From: Sulfurifustis variabilis
GTDB lineage: Bacteria > Pseudomonadota > Gammaproteobacteria > Acidiferrobacterales > Sulfurifustaceae
Direction of reading: 5' to 3'
DNA length: 64,000 bases
NCBI RefSeq assembly: GCF_002355415.1
Contig: NZ_AP014936.1
Span: forward strand, 3,695,501-3,759,500
The notes beneath the pieces were generated by a model. It did no database searches, had not been told where the DNA came from, and was given only the letters and a program-made list of their open reading frames with translations. Positions 46,611-55,994 of the stretch are shown piece after piece (position 1 is the stretch's first letter; each line of letters opens with the position of its first letter). The position numbers and the translations under genes are program-made.

Positions 46611-47228
46611 TCAATCGCGCAGTCGCTGAAGTATTCCATTGGCGGTGGAAACGGCATCGACCAGCTCCAGCGCGACGTCGCGCAAGGGACGCCGCTGGTC
46701 GCGCGCGAGCCGCCGAAGGCTCTCGAACGCCAGGTCGAGCGGAAGCGCGGAACGCTCCATGACGATGCCGATCGCGGTGTTGATGATCCGGTTCTTTTCC
46801 AGACCTTCGCGCAGGTTCATGCCCTGCTTGAGCAGCGCCTCCAGCTCGGCGAAGCGCGCGAGCGCCGCCTCGATGCTCGGCGCCAGCCGCTCGGCTTCGA
46901 CCGGCTTCACCAGGTACGCCGATACGCCGAGGCCGACGGCTTCCCGCACCGTCGGCGCGTCGCTGTGCGCCGAGAGCACGATGATCGGGCGGTACGCCTC
47001 CTTGATCATCGCGCGCGCCAGCTCGGCCCCCGTCATCTCGGGCAGACGGTAATCGAGAATCACCAGGTCGGGCGGCGCGGCGCGGTAACACGCGAGCGCC
47101 GCGTTCGCGCTTTCGAACGTTTCGATCCCGTATCCCATCCGCGACAGGCCGGTCCCCAGCGTGTTCAGGACGATCGGGTCGTCGTCCACGAGCAGCAGAC
47201 GCGGGGCCGCGGACGACGCGCTGTTCAT
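46611..47228 (-). CDS. ANTAR-domain response regulator (NasR/AmiR type)
   Basis: A 205-residue protein. Receiver at about 8-122 has LLLVDDDPIVL, phospho-Asp in VILDYRLPEMTG and SAYLVKPVE. The ANTAR domain at about 130-200 (LREGLEKNRIINTAIGIVMERSALPLDLAFESLRRLARDQRRPLRDVALELVDAV) binds RNA to prevent transcription termination. It is divergent from the TonB receptor operon. No kinase lies directly beside it, but the hybrid kinase at 50493 is a candidate partner. Confidence 0.93.
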   Translation of the reverse strand: MNSASSAAPRLLLVDDDPIVLNTLGTGLSRMGYGIETFESANAALACYRAAPPDLVILDYRLPEMTGAELARAMIKEAYRPIIVLSAHSDAPTVREAVGLGVSAYLVKPVEAERLAPSIEAALARFAELEALLKQGMNLREGLEKNRIINTAIGIVMERSALPLDLAFESLRRLARDQRRPLRDVALELVDAVSTANGILQRLRD

Positions 47229-47324
47229 TTATCCACCTCTCACCGTTCCTGGTCCGAGATTGACTGCGTTCGAGCAGCCGTGATAACGGTACGTGGGGGG
47301 CCACAACCTTACAAGGGGAATTTC

Positions 47325-49394
47325 TTGCCCGGGCGCGCATTCGTCACCGGCACCGGAAACACCGGTGGCCGTTCCGTCGCCGTGTGCGTGCGGCCACGAT
47401 CCCTCCGCGGGGCGGCGCTCGGCCTGGCCGCCCTGCTGTGGCTGTCCCTCCCCTGCGCCGGGGCCGCGGAAAACGGCCGCCTGCTGCTCGACGAAAGCGA
47501 GTACTTCGCCGAGCTGCCCGTCGTGCTGTCGGCCACCCGCCTGTCCCAGCACCAGTCCGAGACGCCGGCCGCCATCACGGTCGTCGATCGCGAGATGATC
47601 AAGGCGTCGGGCGCGCGCCAGGTCGCCGATCTCTTCCGGTTCGTTCCCGGATTCCAGGTCGGGTACCTGTACGGTTATCAGCCCAGCGTCACCTACCACG
47701 GCCTGTCGGACGAGTTCTCGCGCCGGATGCAGGTGCTGGTCGACGGCCGGTCGGTCTACAGCCCGCTTTACGGTGGTGTCTTCTGGTCGGAGCTGCCGCT
47801 CGCGATCGACGACATCGAGCGCATCGAGGTGATCCGGGGGCCGAACGCCGCCACGTACGGGGCGAACGCCGTGCTCGGTGTCATCAACATCATCACGCGG
47901 CACCCGTCGCAGGATCCGGGTACCTACGTTGAGCTCGCGAGCGGCACCGGCGGCGTACGCGACGGAACCGTGCGGCAGGGATGGTCCGGGGCGGATTTCG
48001 ACCTGAGGGCGACGCTCGGATACCGGTCCGACAACGGCTTTCGGGACCGCGTGGATTCGAGTCGCGTGCCCTTCGCCACCCTGCGCGGCGAGATCCGGAA
48101 GAGCACGAACGACACCGTGGAGCTGCAGCTGGGCGCCAGCACGGCCGACGCGGAGAAGGGCGATCCCGCGAGCCAGACGAACCTCGCTCGAGACACCGAT
48201 ACGAACACCAGCTACCAGTTCCTGCGATGGACACGTGGACTGAGTGCCGATGACGAACTGCTCGTTCAGGCCTACCACAACTACCGCAACCACGACGACG
48301 ATTATTTTACCGACCCGTTGAACCTCGGGCCGCTCGGTGTACGTCAGGTGCCGATCGACTACGGCGGCACCGAGCACCGCTACGATCTCGAGCTCCAGCA
48401 CATCATGCGGCTCGCGCCGGCATGGCGGCTCGTCTGGGGCGCGGGGCTGCGCGAAGACCAGGTGCGCTCGCCCGGGCGGCTGGGCACGTCCTCCACGTTC
48501 GAGAACCGTCAGGAGCGGCTCTTCGCCAACGTCGAGTGGCGCGCGAGCGAACGGACGGTGGTCAATGCCGGCGCCATGGTCGAGCGAACGGACTACACGG
48601 ACACCGAAACGTCGCCCCGCCTGGCGATCAATTACGACGTCGCCGCGGGGCATACCGTTCGACTGGCCGCCTCGCGGGCCGCGCGCAATCCGGTGTTCAT
48701 CGAGACGAGCAACGACGAGCGATACGTCCTCGATGGCGTGCTCCTGGAGCAAGTGAGCGTGCCGGCCGCCGAGCTGGGGTCGGAAAAGCTCGAGACCTAC
48801 GAGCTCGGGTACCTGGGCCAATGGCTCGACCGCCGCGTGCTGTTCGACGTACGCATCTATCGCGACAGGCTGAAGGACATGATCACCGAGATCTTCGTCC
48901 CGGAGCCGGACGAGTTCATACCGGAGAAGCAGGCGTTCAGCTTCGCCAACATCGGCGAGTTCGTCGTCGAGGGCGTGGACGCGCGGCTCGACTGGCGCCT
49001 CGCCCCGACGACGCGCCTCGCGCTGACCTACGCCTACGCGGACGCCTCCGGCACCGACGTCGGCGACCCGGCCGTGCGCAATCAGCAGCGCCGCCTGGAA
49101 TCCGTCCCCGAGAAGACGATGAGCGCTCTGCTGATTCACCGGTTCTCGCCCGACTGGGAAGTCAGCGCCGGCTACTACCGCGTCGGCTACATGCTGTGGA
49201 TGGGCAGCGGCGACGAGCTCGACGGCTACGAGCGTCTCGACCTGCGGCTCGCGCACAGGTTGCGACTCGGCGGCCTCCGCGGCGAGATGGCGCTCGTGGC
49301 ACAGAACGCGCTCGACGAGGAGTACCGGGATTTCATCGACGAAAACACGGCCGAAAGGCGCGTGTTCGCCACCCTGGCGCTGGAGCTGCGGTGA
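47325..49394 (+). CDS. TonB-dependent outer-membrane receptor
   Basis: A 689-residue protein with TTG 47325 as a tentative start (AAGGGG upstream); GTG near 47380 is also possible. A signal peptide precedes the mature start GAAENGRLLL. The plug domain has LPVVLSATRLSQHQSETPAAITVVDREMIKASGARQVADLFRFVPGF and VEVIRGPNAATYGANAVLGVINIIT. A long barrel ends in ERRVFATLALELR. It imports a ligand across the outer membrane, powered by TonB. The ligand is unknown. It heads an operon with a substrate-binding protein and a hybrid kinase. Confidence 0.92.
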   Translation: MPGRAFVTGTGNTGGRSVAVCVRPRSLRGAALGLAALLWLSLPCAGAAENGRLLLDESEYFAELPVVLSATRLSQHQSETPAAITVVDREMIKASGARQVADLFRFVPGFQVGYLYGYQPSVTYHGLSDEFSRRMQVLVDGRSVYSPLYGGVFWSELPLAIDDIERIEVIRGPNAATYGANAVLGVINIITRHPSQDPGTYVELASGTGGVRDGTVRQGWSGADFDLRATLGYRSDNGFRDRVDSSRVPFATLRGEIRKSTNDTVELQLGASTADAEKGDPASQTNLARDTDTNTSYQFLRWTRGLSADDELLVQAYHNYRNHDDDYFTDPLNLGPLGVRQVPIDYGGTEHRYDLELQHIMRLAPAWRLVWGAGLREDQVRSPGRLGTSSTFENRQERLFANVEWRASERTVVNAGAMVERTDYTDTETSPRLAINYDVAAGHTVRLAASRAARNPVFIETSNDERYVLDGVLLEQVSVPAAELGSEKLETYELGYLGQWLDRRVLFDVRIYRDRLKDMITEIFVPEPDEFIPEKQAFSFANIGEFVVEGVDARLDWRLAPTTRLALTYAYADASGTDVGDPAVRNQQRRLESVPEKTMSALLIHRFSPDWEVSAGYYRVGYMLWMGSGDELDGYERLDLRLAHRLRLGGLRGEMALVAQNALDEEYRDFIDENTAERRVFATLALELR

Positions 49395-49428
49395 GCCCGA
49401 AGCGTGGTTCAGCCCTGGCGCCTGATCG

Positions 49429-50496
49429 ATGAACCGCTCCGAGGCGGACCCCGGGTTCCCTCCGGCTTCGCATGAGCCGCGCTCCGTGATCGGCGTGCGA
49501 TCCGCGTTGCTGAGCCGTCGCTCCCGCGCCTGCCGGGAAACGCGGTTCTCGGCCGCGGCTCTCGCGTGTCTCGGGCTTCTGCTTCTCCCGGCCGCGCATC
49601 CGCCGCTCGCCGGCGAGCCGCGGAGCGTGATGCTGGTCATCGATCAGAAGGAGGCGGTCTACCGACATCTGATCGAGAGCGTCGAACGCGAGCTTCGCGC
49701 GAACGGCAACGGCGCCGCCAGGCTGAGCGTGCTCGATCTGTCCGAACGCAATCGGGGAGCGACCGACCGCGCCGTGCCGGCCGCCGATCTCTACGTCGCC
49801 GTGGGCACGCAAGCGACGGCCGAGCTGGCGCAGCTCGCGGGACGCGGGCCGCTCCTCAGCGTGCTCATCCCCCGGCTGAGCTTCGAGAAGATCTTCGGCA
49901 ACGGCGAAGCAGTCAACGGGCGGCCGCGGAGCCGCTCCGCCATCTACCTCGATCAACCCTTCGACCGGCAGCTCGATCTGATCCGCCTGGTCGCGCCGGA
50001 CAGCAGTCGAGTAGGCGTGGCGCTGGGTCCGTCCACCAACGGCTACGTCGACGACCTTTCGCGCGCGGCCACGGCGCGCGGCCTGCGGCTGAACGCGCAG
50101 GTGCTGTCGTCCGACGCCAATCTGGTCCGCGCGCTCGACGGGTTGCTGTCCGACTCGGATGCGATGCTCGGCATCATCGACCCGCTCGTGTTCAACCGGG
50201 CGAACGCGCAGAAGATCCTCCTTACCGCCTATCGCCACCGGGTTCCCCTGATCGGAGCGTCCCCGGCCTACGTGCGCGCGGGCGCCCTGGCGGCCGTCTA
50301 TTCGACGCCGGAGCAGATCGGGCGCGAGCTCGGCGAGCTCGTGACGCAATGGGCCCAGGCGGGCGGGCGCGATCTTCCTGCCCCGCGGTACCCGAGGTAC
50401 TTCTCCGTCACCGTCAACCACCAGGTCGCTTCCTCGCTCGGACTTTCCATCGAGAGCGAGGAACGGCTGACGCAGCGGCTGGGAGGGAGACCGTGA
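49429..50496 (+). CDS. ABC-type substrate-binding protein (PF04392-like)
   Basis: A 355-residue protein. ATG 49429 is tentative as it has no good ribosome site; a hydrophobic export segment lies at about 40-62 ([15 protein letters not shown]), so the real start may be further in. The mature part [67 protein letters not shown] and [35 protein letters not shown] fits the ABC_sub_bind family. No permease or ATPase is nearby, so it probably serves as a sensor protein for the kinase it overlaps by 4 bases (GTGA). Confidence 0.82.
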   Translation: MNRSEADPGFPPASHEPRSVIGVRSALLSRRSRACRETRFSAAALACLGLLLLPAAHPPLAGEPRSVMLVIDQKEAVYRHLIESVERELRANGNGAARLSVLDLSERNRGATDRAVPAADLYVAVGTQATAELAQLAGRGPLLSVLIPRLSFEKIFGNGEAVNGRPRSRSAIYLDQPFDRQLDLIRLVAPDSSRVGVALGPSTNGYVDDLSRAATARGLRLNAQVLSSDANLVRALDGLLSDSDAMLGIIDPLVFNRANAQKILLTAYRHRVPLIGASPAYVRAGALAAVYSTPEQIGRELGELVTQWAQAGGRDLPAPRYPRYFSVTVNHQVASSLGLSIESEERLTQRLGGRP

Positions 50497-52880
50497 AGCT
50501 CACGCGGGTGCAGGACTGGGGAATCCGTCCGCGTGCGCTGGTCCTCGCGCTGCTGCCCGCCGTGTCGATCGCCATCCTGCTCGCGCTGTACTTCGTGCTC
50601 GCGCAGCTCGACGACCTGGAGGAGGAGCTGACCGAGAAGGGCGGCGCGATCGTGCGGCAGCTCGCGCCGGCGAGCGAGTACGCGGTGTACTCCGGGAACG
50701 GCGAGCTGCTGCGATCGATCGCCGAGGCGGTCCTGGCCGAAGCCGACGTGCGTTCGGTGACGATCAGCGACGCCAACGGCGATCCGCTGGTTCTCGCGGG
50801 ACCGCCCGCGCGGCGCACGTCGGCCCTGCCCGCGGCCGGTGGCGATCCCGTTTACGCCCCTTCCGACGACGGGCAGTCGATGGTCTTTCGCAGCCCGATC
50901 CTGCAGACCGAGCTGCCCATCGACAGCTATTTCGACGACGGCCGGGTGGCGCCGAGGCCGAGCGGGAAGATTCTCGGGTGGGTGAACGTGGAGCTGTCGC
51001 GGGACCAGACGAGACAGCGTGGCGAACGCATTCTGAGGAACACGCTGCTGATCACGGCCGCGCTGATCTTCCTCAGCAGCCTGCTGGCGCGGCGCATGGC
51101 CGAGGGCATCATACGGCCGATCCAGAAGGTCACCGAGGCGGTGCGCGCGCTCGGCAAGGGCGGTCTCGACTGGCCCGTGCGCACGGGAGCGGGCGGCGAG
51201 CTCGGGACGCTCGAGGACGGCGTCGAGGCCATGGCGCAGGCGCTGAAGGCGTCGAAGGCCGAGCTCGAGCGGCGCGTCGACGCCGCGACCGCGCGGCTGC
51301 GACAGGCCCTCCGTGATATGGAGGAGAAGAACCTCGCGCTCGAGGCCGCCCGCGCGGAGGCCGAGTCGGCCAACCGCGTGAAGTCGCAGTTCCTCGCGAA
51401 CATCAGCCACGAGATCCGCACGCCGCTCAACGGCATGCTGGGCTTTCTCGCGCTGCTCTCCGACACCCGGCTCGATCCGGAGCAGCGCGAGTACGCGCGC
51501 AAGATGGACATATCGGCCAACGCCCTGCTTTCGGTCATCGACGACATCCTGGACTTCGCCCGGCTCGAGGCGGGAAAGCTCAGCATCGTCCCGGGCGCGT
51601 TCGAGCTGCCGAACCTGGTCGAGGACATGCGCGCCCTCTATGGCCCGCTGGCGCGCGCCAAGGGCCTCGAGCTCCGCGTGGTGCTGGACGACGCGATCCC
51701 GCATCGCCTCGTCGGCGCGGCGGGCCGCATCATGCAGGTCCTCAACATCCTGCTCAGCAACGCGATCAAGTTCACGTCCTCCGGCGGGGTCACGCTCGAA
51801 ACGACGCGCCTGGACGATTCGGCGAGCCGCGTGACCGTTCGCTTCGCCGTCACCGACACCGGGATCGGCATCGCGTCGGAGGACCGTGACCGCCTGTTTC
51901 ACCCGTTCAGCCAGCTGGAGGCGGGCCGACACCGGCGCTTCCGGGGGACCGGGCTCGGGCTTGCCATCGCCAAGTCGCTGGTCGATCTGATGGGCGGCAC
52001 CATCGAGCTGCGGAGCGAGCCGGGCAAGGGCTCCCGCTTTTCCTTCACGCTCCCGCTCGCCCGGGCGGGCAGAGAGGCCGCCGTCCCCGCCGGCGCGCCG
52101 CCCCCGAGGCCGGACGTCAGAGGCCTCAAGGTGCTGGTGGTCGACGACAACGAGATCAATCGGCAGTATCTCTATGCGCTTCTCCGGCGCCAGGGCGCCG
52201 AGGTGCACGAGGCCGAGGACGGCCTGCGCGCCGTGGAGGCGTGCGCGGCGCATGCGTACGACCTGGTCTTCATGGACATCCACATGCCGGGCATCGACGG
52301 TCTCGAGGCGGCGACGCAGATCCGGGACTCGCTCGGGCAGCAGAGCCGCACCCGCATCGTCGCCCTCACGGCGGATGCCGTATTCGCATCGGGCGTGCGG
52401 CCGGAGACCTCCCGTTTCGACGGCTACCTGGTGAAGCCCGTGACGCCCGACACGCTGTATGCCCTCCTCGGCGGCTTCGGCCGGCCTGCCGCGCCGTCGG
52501 TCGAAGACCTCCTTGCCGTCGCAGAGCCGACGGGCGAGTACGAAACGACGCTCGACCCGGCCGCCGGCATCCGGCTGGCTTCCGGTGACCGGGCGTTGTG
52601 GTCGGCGTCGGTGCGCAAGCTCCTCGCGCGCCTGCCGGAGCAGCTCGAGCGGGTCGGCCACGACGGCGGAAACGACCTCGCGCAGGTCGCGGAGACCGCC
52701 CACCAGATCGCCGGCTCGGCGACCTACTGCGCGGCACCGGCGCTCGAGCGCGCCGCGCGGCGACTGGAGGCGGCCGCGCGGGCAGGCGACCGTTCCCGCA
52801 CGGAGGCGGCGGTCGTGGCGCTCCGGCTCGAGGCCGGACGTCTCGAGCGCGCGTGGGCGACGCTCGGCCCGGGGGAGTAG
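50493..52880 (+). CDS. BarA-like hybrid sensor kinase with receiver and HPt domains
   Basis: A 795-residue protein from GTG 50493 (GGGAGGGAG site). Two N-terminal transmembrane helices (about 15-35 and 175-195) enclose a periplasmic sensor. HAMP follows, then HisKA ([17 protein letters not shown]), HATPase_c ([32 protein letters not shown]), a receiver ([14 protein letters not shown], phospho-Asp in [13 protein letters not shown]) and a C-terminal HPt ([13 protein letters not shown]; the usual Lys next to the His is Ala). It should relay phosphate to a separate regulator. Confidence 0.93.
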   Translation: MKLTRVQDWGIRPRALVLALLPAVSIAILLALYFVLAQLDDLEEELTEKGGAIVRQLAPASEYAVYSGNGELLRSIAEAVLAEADVRSVTISDANGDPLVLAGPPARRTSALPAAGGDPVYAPSDDGQSMVFRSPILQTELPIDSYFDDGRVAPRPSGKILGWVNVELSRDQTRQRGERILRNTLLITAALIFLSSLLARRMAEGIIRPIQKVTEAVRALGKGGLDWPVRTGAGGELGTLEDGVEAMAQALKASKAELERRVDAATARLRQALRDMEEKNLALEAARAEAESANRVKSQFLANISHEIRTPLNGMLGFLALLSDTRLDPEQREYARKMDISANALLSVIDDILDFARLEAGKLSIVPGAFELPNLVEDMRALYGPLARAKGLELRVVLDDAIPHRLVGAAGRIMQVLNILLSNAIKFTSSGGVTLETTRLDDSASRVTVRFAVTDTGIGIASEDRDRLFHPFSQLEAGRHRRFRGTGLGLAIAKSLVDLMGGTIELRSEPGKGSRFSFTLPLARAGREAAVPAGAPPPRPDVRGLKVLVVDDNEINRQYLYALLRRQGAEVHEAEDGLRAVEACAAHAYDLVFMDIHMPGIDGLEAATQIRDSLGQQSRTRIVALTADAVFASGVRPETSRFDGYLVKPVTPDTLYALLGGFGRPAAPSVEDLLAVAEPTGEYETTLDPAAGIRLASGDRALWSASVRKLLARLPEQLERVGHDGGNDLAQVAETAHQIAGSATYCAAPALERAARRLEAAARAGDRSRTEAAVVALRLEAGRLERAWATLGPGE

Positions 52881-52906
52881 AAGGCAACGCCGGGGCCGGC
52901 TCGAAC

Positions 52907-53659
52907 ATGTCGATCGTTCTGCTGCTCGCCGCTTTCGGCGTAGGCGCGCTCATCGGGGCGGTCGGGATCGGCGGCCTGTTGCTGATCCCCGCGCTCACCG
53001 CCTTCGGCCACCTCGGCATCCACGAAGCGATGGCGACGGCGCTGTTCACCTTCCTCTTCACCGGCATCGCCGGCACCTGGCACTTTCAGCGGCGCGGAAG
53101 CATCGACTGGCGCATCACGGTGCCGGTTTGTGTCGGCGCGCTGCTCTTCGGTTTCTCCGGGGCATGGGCGAACGCCCGGCTCGACACGACGGCGCTTCAG
53201 CTCATTCTTGCCGGCGTCATCGTCTTTGCGGGGATCTACACCGTGCGGCCGCTCGGCCGCGACGGGCGGGCGGCGTTCGCCGGCCGAACCGGCGCGCAGC
53301 GCGTGCTCCTGCTCGGCATCGGCTCGATCGCCGGCTTCGGTTCGGGCCTCACGGGCGTAGGCGGTCCGGCGCTCTCCGTGCCCCTGATGGTGCTCTTCGG
53401 ATTCCCCGCCCTGCAGACGATCGGGGCGAGCCAGGCGATCCAGATCGTCGCGGCCGCCTCCGGCACGCTCGGCAACCTGCAGTACGGGAGCATCGACACG
53501 ACGCTCGCGCTTCCGGTCACGGCGGCCGAGCTCGCCGGCGTCTGGCTCGGCGCGCGCATCGCGCATGCGGTCGACGCGGGGAATCTGCGCCGCTTCGTGG
53601 CGGTGCTGTGCATCGCGACCGGAGCCGGTCTGTTCGTCCAGGCGCTCGGGCTCGCCTAG
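52907..53659 (+). CDS. TauE/SafE-family permease (sulfite/organosulfur exporter-like)
   Basis: A 250-residue membrane protein with about eight helices in two repeats: GVGALIGAVGIGGLLLIPALTAFG and GSGLTGVGGPALSVPLMVLFGF. Such proteins export anions such as sulfite or sulfoacetate; the substrate here is not known. It follows the kinase gene by 26 bases and so may be part of that operon. Confidence 0.88.
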   Translation: MSIVLLLAAFGVGALIGAVGIGGLLLIPALTAFGHLGIHEAMATALFTFLFTGIAGTWHFQRRGSIDWRITVPVCVGALLFGFSGAWANARLDTTALQLILAGVIVFAGIYTVRPLGRDGRAAFAGRTGAQRVLLLGIGSIAGFGSGLTGVGGPALSVPLMVLFGFPALQTIGASQAIQIVAAASGTLGNLQYGSIDTTLALPVTAAELAGVWLGARIAHAVDAGNLRRFVAVLCIATGAGLFVQALGLA

Positions 53660-53718
53660 AATCGTCCCGGCACGCGGCGGGCCTGAAGAGGAGGCGCGCG
53701 TTTGGCTATGCTAGCGAG

Positions 53719-54435
53719 ATGAAACCCCGCATCCTGGTCGTCGAGGACGAGCCCGGCATCGCCGACACCATCCGCTATGCGCTCGCCACGGACGGTTTCG
53801 ACCCCGTCGTCTGCGGCACCGGCGCGGAGGCGCTCGCGAAGCTCGCCGACGGCGCGGTCTCCCTGGTCGTGCTCGACGTCGGGCTGCCGGACGTCAACGG
53901 TTTCGAGCTGTTCAAGCGCATGCACGCACTGACCGGGGCACCCGTGATCTTCCTCACGGCGCGCAGCGACGAGATCGACCGCGTTGCGGGGCTCGAGATG
54001 GGCGCGGACGATTACATGGCCAAACCGTTCTCGCCCCGGGAGCTGGCCGCGCGCGTGCGCGCGGTTCTGCGGCGCGTCCACAGGGAGAGCACTCCGGAGG
54101 AAAGCGTGCCGTCAGCCGGAACCCCCATCGCGATCGACGAGGAACGGCGGCGCATCCGCTATTACGGCCGCGTCCTCGAGCTGTCCCGCTACGAGTACGG
54201 GCTGCTGAAGACGCTCGCGGCGCGCCCCGGGCGCGTGTACTCGCGCGACGAGCTGCTCGAACGCGTGTGGGACGCGCCGGGCGAGAGCCTGGACCGGACG
54301 GTGGACGCCCACATCAAGACGCTGCGCGCGAAGCTGCACGCGATCGCTCCGGCGCGCGAGCCGATCCGAACGCACCGCGGCATCGGCTACGCCTTCGCCG
54401 ACGACCTTCCGCCGACGCCCGCCGACGAGCCGTGA
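53719..54435 (+). CDS. creB: CreB-like OmpR-family response regulator
   Basis: A 238-residue protein. Receiver: ILVVEDEPGIADTIRYALATDGF with phospho-Asp in LVVLDVGLPDVNGFELF and MAKPFSP. Winged helix at about 135-230: LELSRYEYGLLKTLAARPGRVYSRDELLERVWD and RTVDAHIKTLRAKLHAI. The receiver reads most like CreB. A CreBC-type DNA site (55893) lies upstream of the VIT-VWA gene, which supports this. It is coupled to the kinase by a 4-base GTGA overlap. Confidence 0.88.
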   Translation: MKPRILVVEDEPGIADTIRYALATDGFDPVVCGTGAEALAKLADGAVSLVVLDVGLPDVNGFELFKRMHALTGAPVIFLTARSDEIDRVAGLEMGADDYMAKPFSPRELAARVRAVLRRVHRESTPEESVPSAGTPIAIDEERRRIRYYGRVLELSRYEYGLLKTLAARPGRVYSRDELLERVWDAPGESLDRTVDAHIKTLRAKLHAIAPAREPIRTHRGIGYAFADDLPPTPADEP

Positions 54436-55862
54436 GCACCCGCAACCGCGTCTTCCTCGGCATCCTGATGATCTACGTGCTGGGGGTGGCGTTCCTCCTG
54501 TACCGCATCATCGACGACCTCGACCTGCGCTACCGCGAGTCGGCCGAGGAGTCCCTGGTCGAGACGTCGCACCTCCTTGCGAGCCTCATCGAGCGCGAGG
54601 TGCGCGACGGCGCCCTCCGCGTGGAGACGCTCGGTCCCGCGTTCCAGGCGCTCTACGCGCGGCCGGTCGACGCCCGGATCTACGCGCTGCACAAGACCCG
54701 CGTCGAGCTGCGCGTCTACGTCACGGACGCCCGGGGGCGCGTCGTGTTCGACTCGCTCGGACGCGACACGGGCGCGGACTACTCGCACTGGCGCGACGTG
54801 CGCCTCGCGCTCGCCGGACAGTACGGCGCGCGCTCGACCCGGGACATCGAGGACGACCCGCGCACCTCGGTGATGTACGTCGCGGCGCCCATCTACGCGC
54901 AGGGGGCGATCATCGGCGCCGTCACCGTCGGCAAGCCCGTGCAGAGCTTCGGCCAGTTCGTCGTCGCCGCGCGCCGGAACATCCTGGCGATCGGCGTCGG
55001 CTCGGTGGTCGCCGTGGTCGTGCTGGCCGTCATCGTCTCGGTGTGGCTGGTGCGGCCGTTCGCGTTCTTCGGCGAGTACGTGCGTTACGTGCGCGCGCAG
55101 CGCAGCCTCAATCCGCTGCGTCTGTGGCGGCGCGCGCTGCGGCTGATCGCCGGCGCCTACCAGGAGATGCGCGACACCCTCGCCGGCCGCCACTACGCCT
55201 CGGAGTACGTGCAGGCGCTGACGCACGAGATCAAGAGTCCGCTCTCGGCGATCCGGGGGGCCGCGGAGCTGCTTCAGGAGCCGATGCCGAGGCCCGAGCG
55301 CGAGCGCTTCATCGCGAACATCTCGCGGGAGTCGCGGCGCATCCAGGAGCTGGTCGACCGGCTGCTCGCGCTCTCCGCGCTCGAGACCCGCCACCGGCTG
55401 GAACGCGTCGAGACCGTCGACCTGCGCGGCCTGGTCGCTCAGGCGCTGCAGGCGGCGGAACCCGCCGCGAGCCGGCGCCGGGTCGCGCTCGCCTGCGCGG
55501 CGGGCGGGACCGTCAAGGTGGAGGGGGACGCGTTTCTTCTGACGTGCGCGCTCTCGAACCTCCTCGAGAACGCGATCGATTTCTCGCCCGAGGGCGGCAC
55601 CGTCGAGGTCGGGCTGCACCTCGCCTCGCACCGGACCGTCGAGGTGAGCGTACGCGACCGCGGTCCCGGCGTCCCCGAGTACGCGCTGGACAAGGTCTTC
55701 GAGAAGTTCTACTCGCTGGCGCGGCCGCATTCGGGGAAGAAAGGCACGGGGCTCGGCCTCGCCTTCGTGGCGGAGGTCGCCGAGCTGCACCGCGGCCGCG
55801 TGAGCCTCACGAACGCACCCGGCGGCGGCGCGATCGCGAGGCTGGAGCTGCCTCGGGACTGA
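54432..55862 (+). CDS. creC: CreC-like sensor histidine kinase
   Basis: A 476-residue protein from GTG 54432. Transmembrane helices at about 7-27 and 185-205 enclose a periplasmic CHASE-like domain (VETSHLLASLIEREVRDG, VYVTDARGRVVFDSLGRDTGADYSHWRDVRLAL). HisKA has ALTHEIKSPLSAIRG, and HATPase_c has NLLENAIDFSPEGG, DRGPGVPEYALDKVFEKFYS and KGTGLGLAFVAEV. The DxGRDYSxWxDVxxTL-type sensor and HEIKSPL box are typical of CreC. Confidence 0.88.
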   Translation: MSTRNRVFLGILMIYVLGVAFLLYRIIDDLDLRYRESAEESLVETSHLLASLIEREVRDGALRVETLGPAFQALYARPVDARIYALHKTRVELRVYVTDARGRVVFDSLGRDTGADYSHWRDVRLALAGQYGARSTRDIEDDPRTSVMYVAAPIYAQGAIIGAVTVGKPVQSFGQFVVAARRNILAIGVGSVVAVVVLAVIVSVWLVRPFAFFGEYVRYVRAQRSLNPLRLWRRALRLIAGAYQEMRDTLAGRHYASEYVQALTHEIKSPLSAIRGAAELLQEPMPRPERERFIANISRESRRIQELVDRLLALSALETRHRLERVETVDLRGLVAQALQAAEPAASRRRVALACAAGGTVKVEGDAFLLTCALSNLLENAIDFSPEGGTVEVGLHLASHRTVEVSVRDRGPGVPEYALDKVFEKFYSLARPHSGKKGTGLGLAFVAEVAELHRGRVSLTNAPGGGAIARLELPRD

Positions 55863-55892
55863 AGCGCCCGTCCGCGCGCGCGCCGCGGCGCT

Positions 55893-55908
55893 TTCACACT
55901 CGCTTCAC
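55893..55908 (+). promoter_or_regulatory. CreB-type tag TTCAC-N6-TTCAC
   Basis: A direct repeat TTCACACTCGCTTCAC, identical to the published E. coli cre-tag spacing. It lies between creC and the VIT-VWA gene, about 87 bases before that ATG. It is the only copy I noticed in this intergenic gap. Confidence 0.7.
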
Positions 55909-55994
55909 GAAAACGACCCGAGGAGTTCAAACGGCCTTCCCACGCGCGGCTCATCCTCGCGTTCGTGCATCCGCACATCGCCGGGAGAAAGACC

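Noticed and set aside
47259-47292. Two adjacent short hairpins with six-base loops in the ANTAR/TonB intergenic region (CTGC-loop-GCAG and CCG-loop-CGG)
   Set aside because: Looks like an ANTAR RNA target in layout, but the loops GTTCGA and TGATAA lack the A1/G4 consensus and the second stem is only 3 bp.
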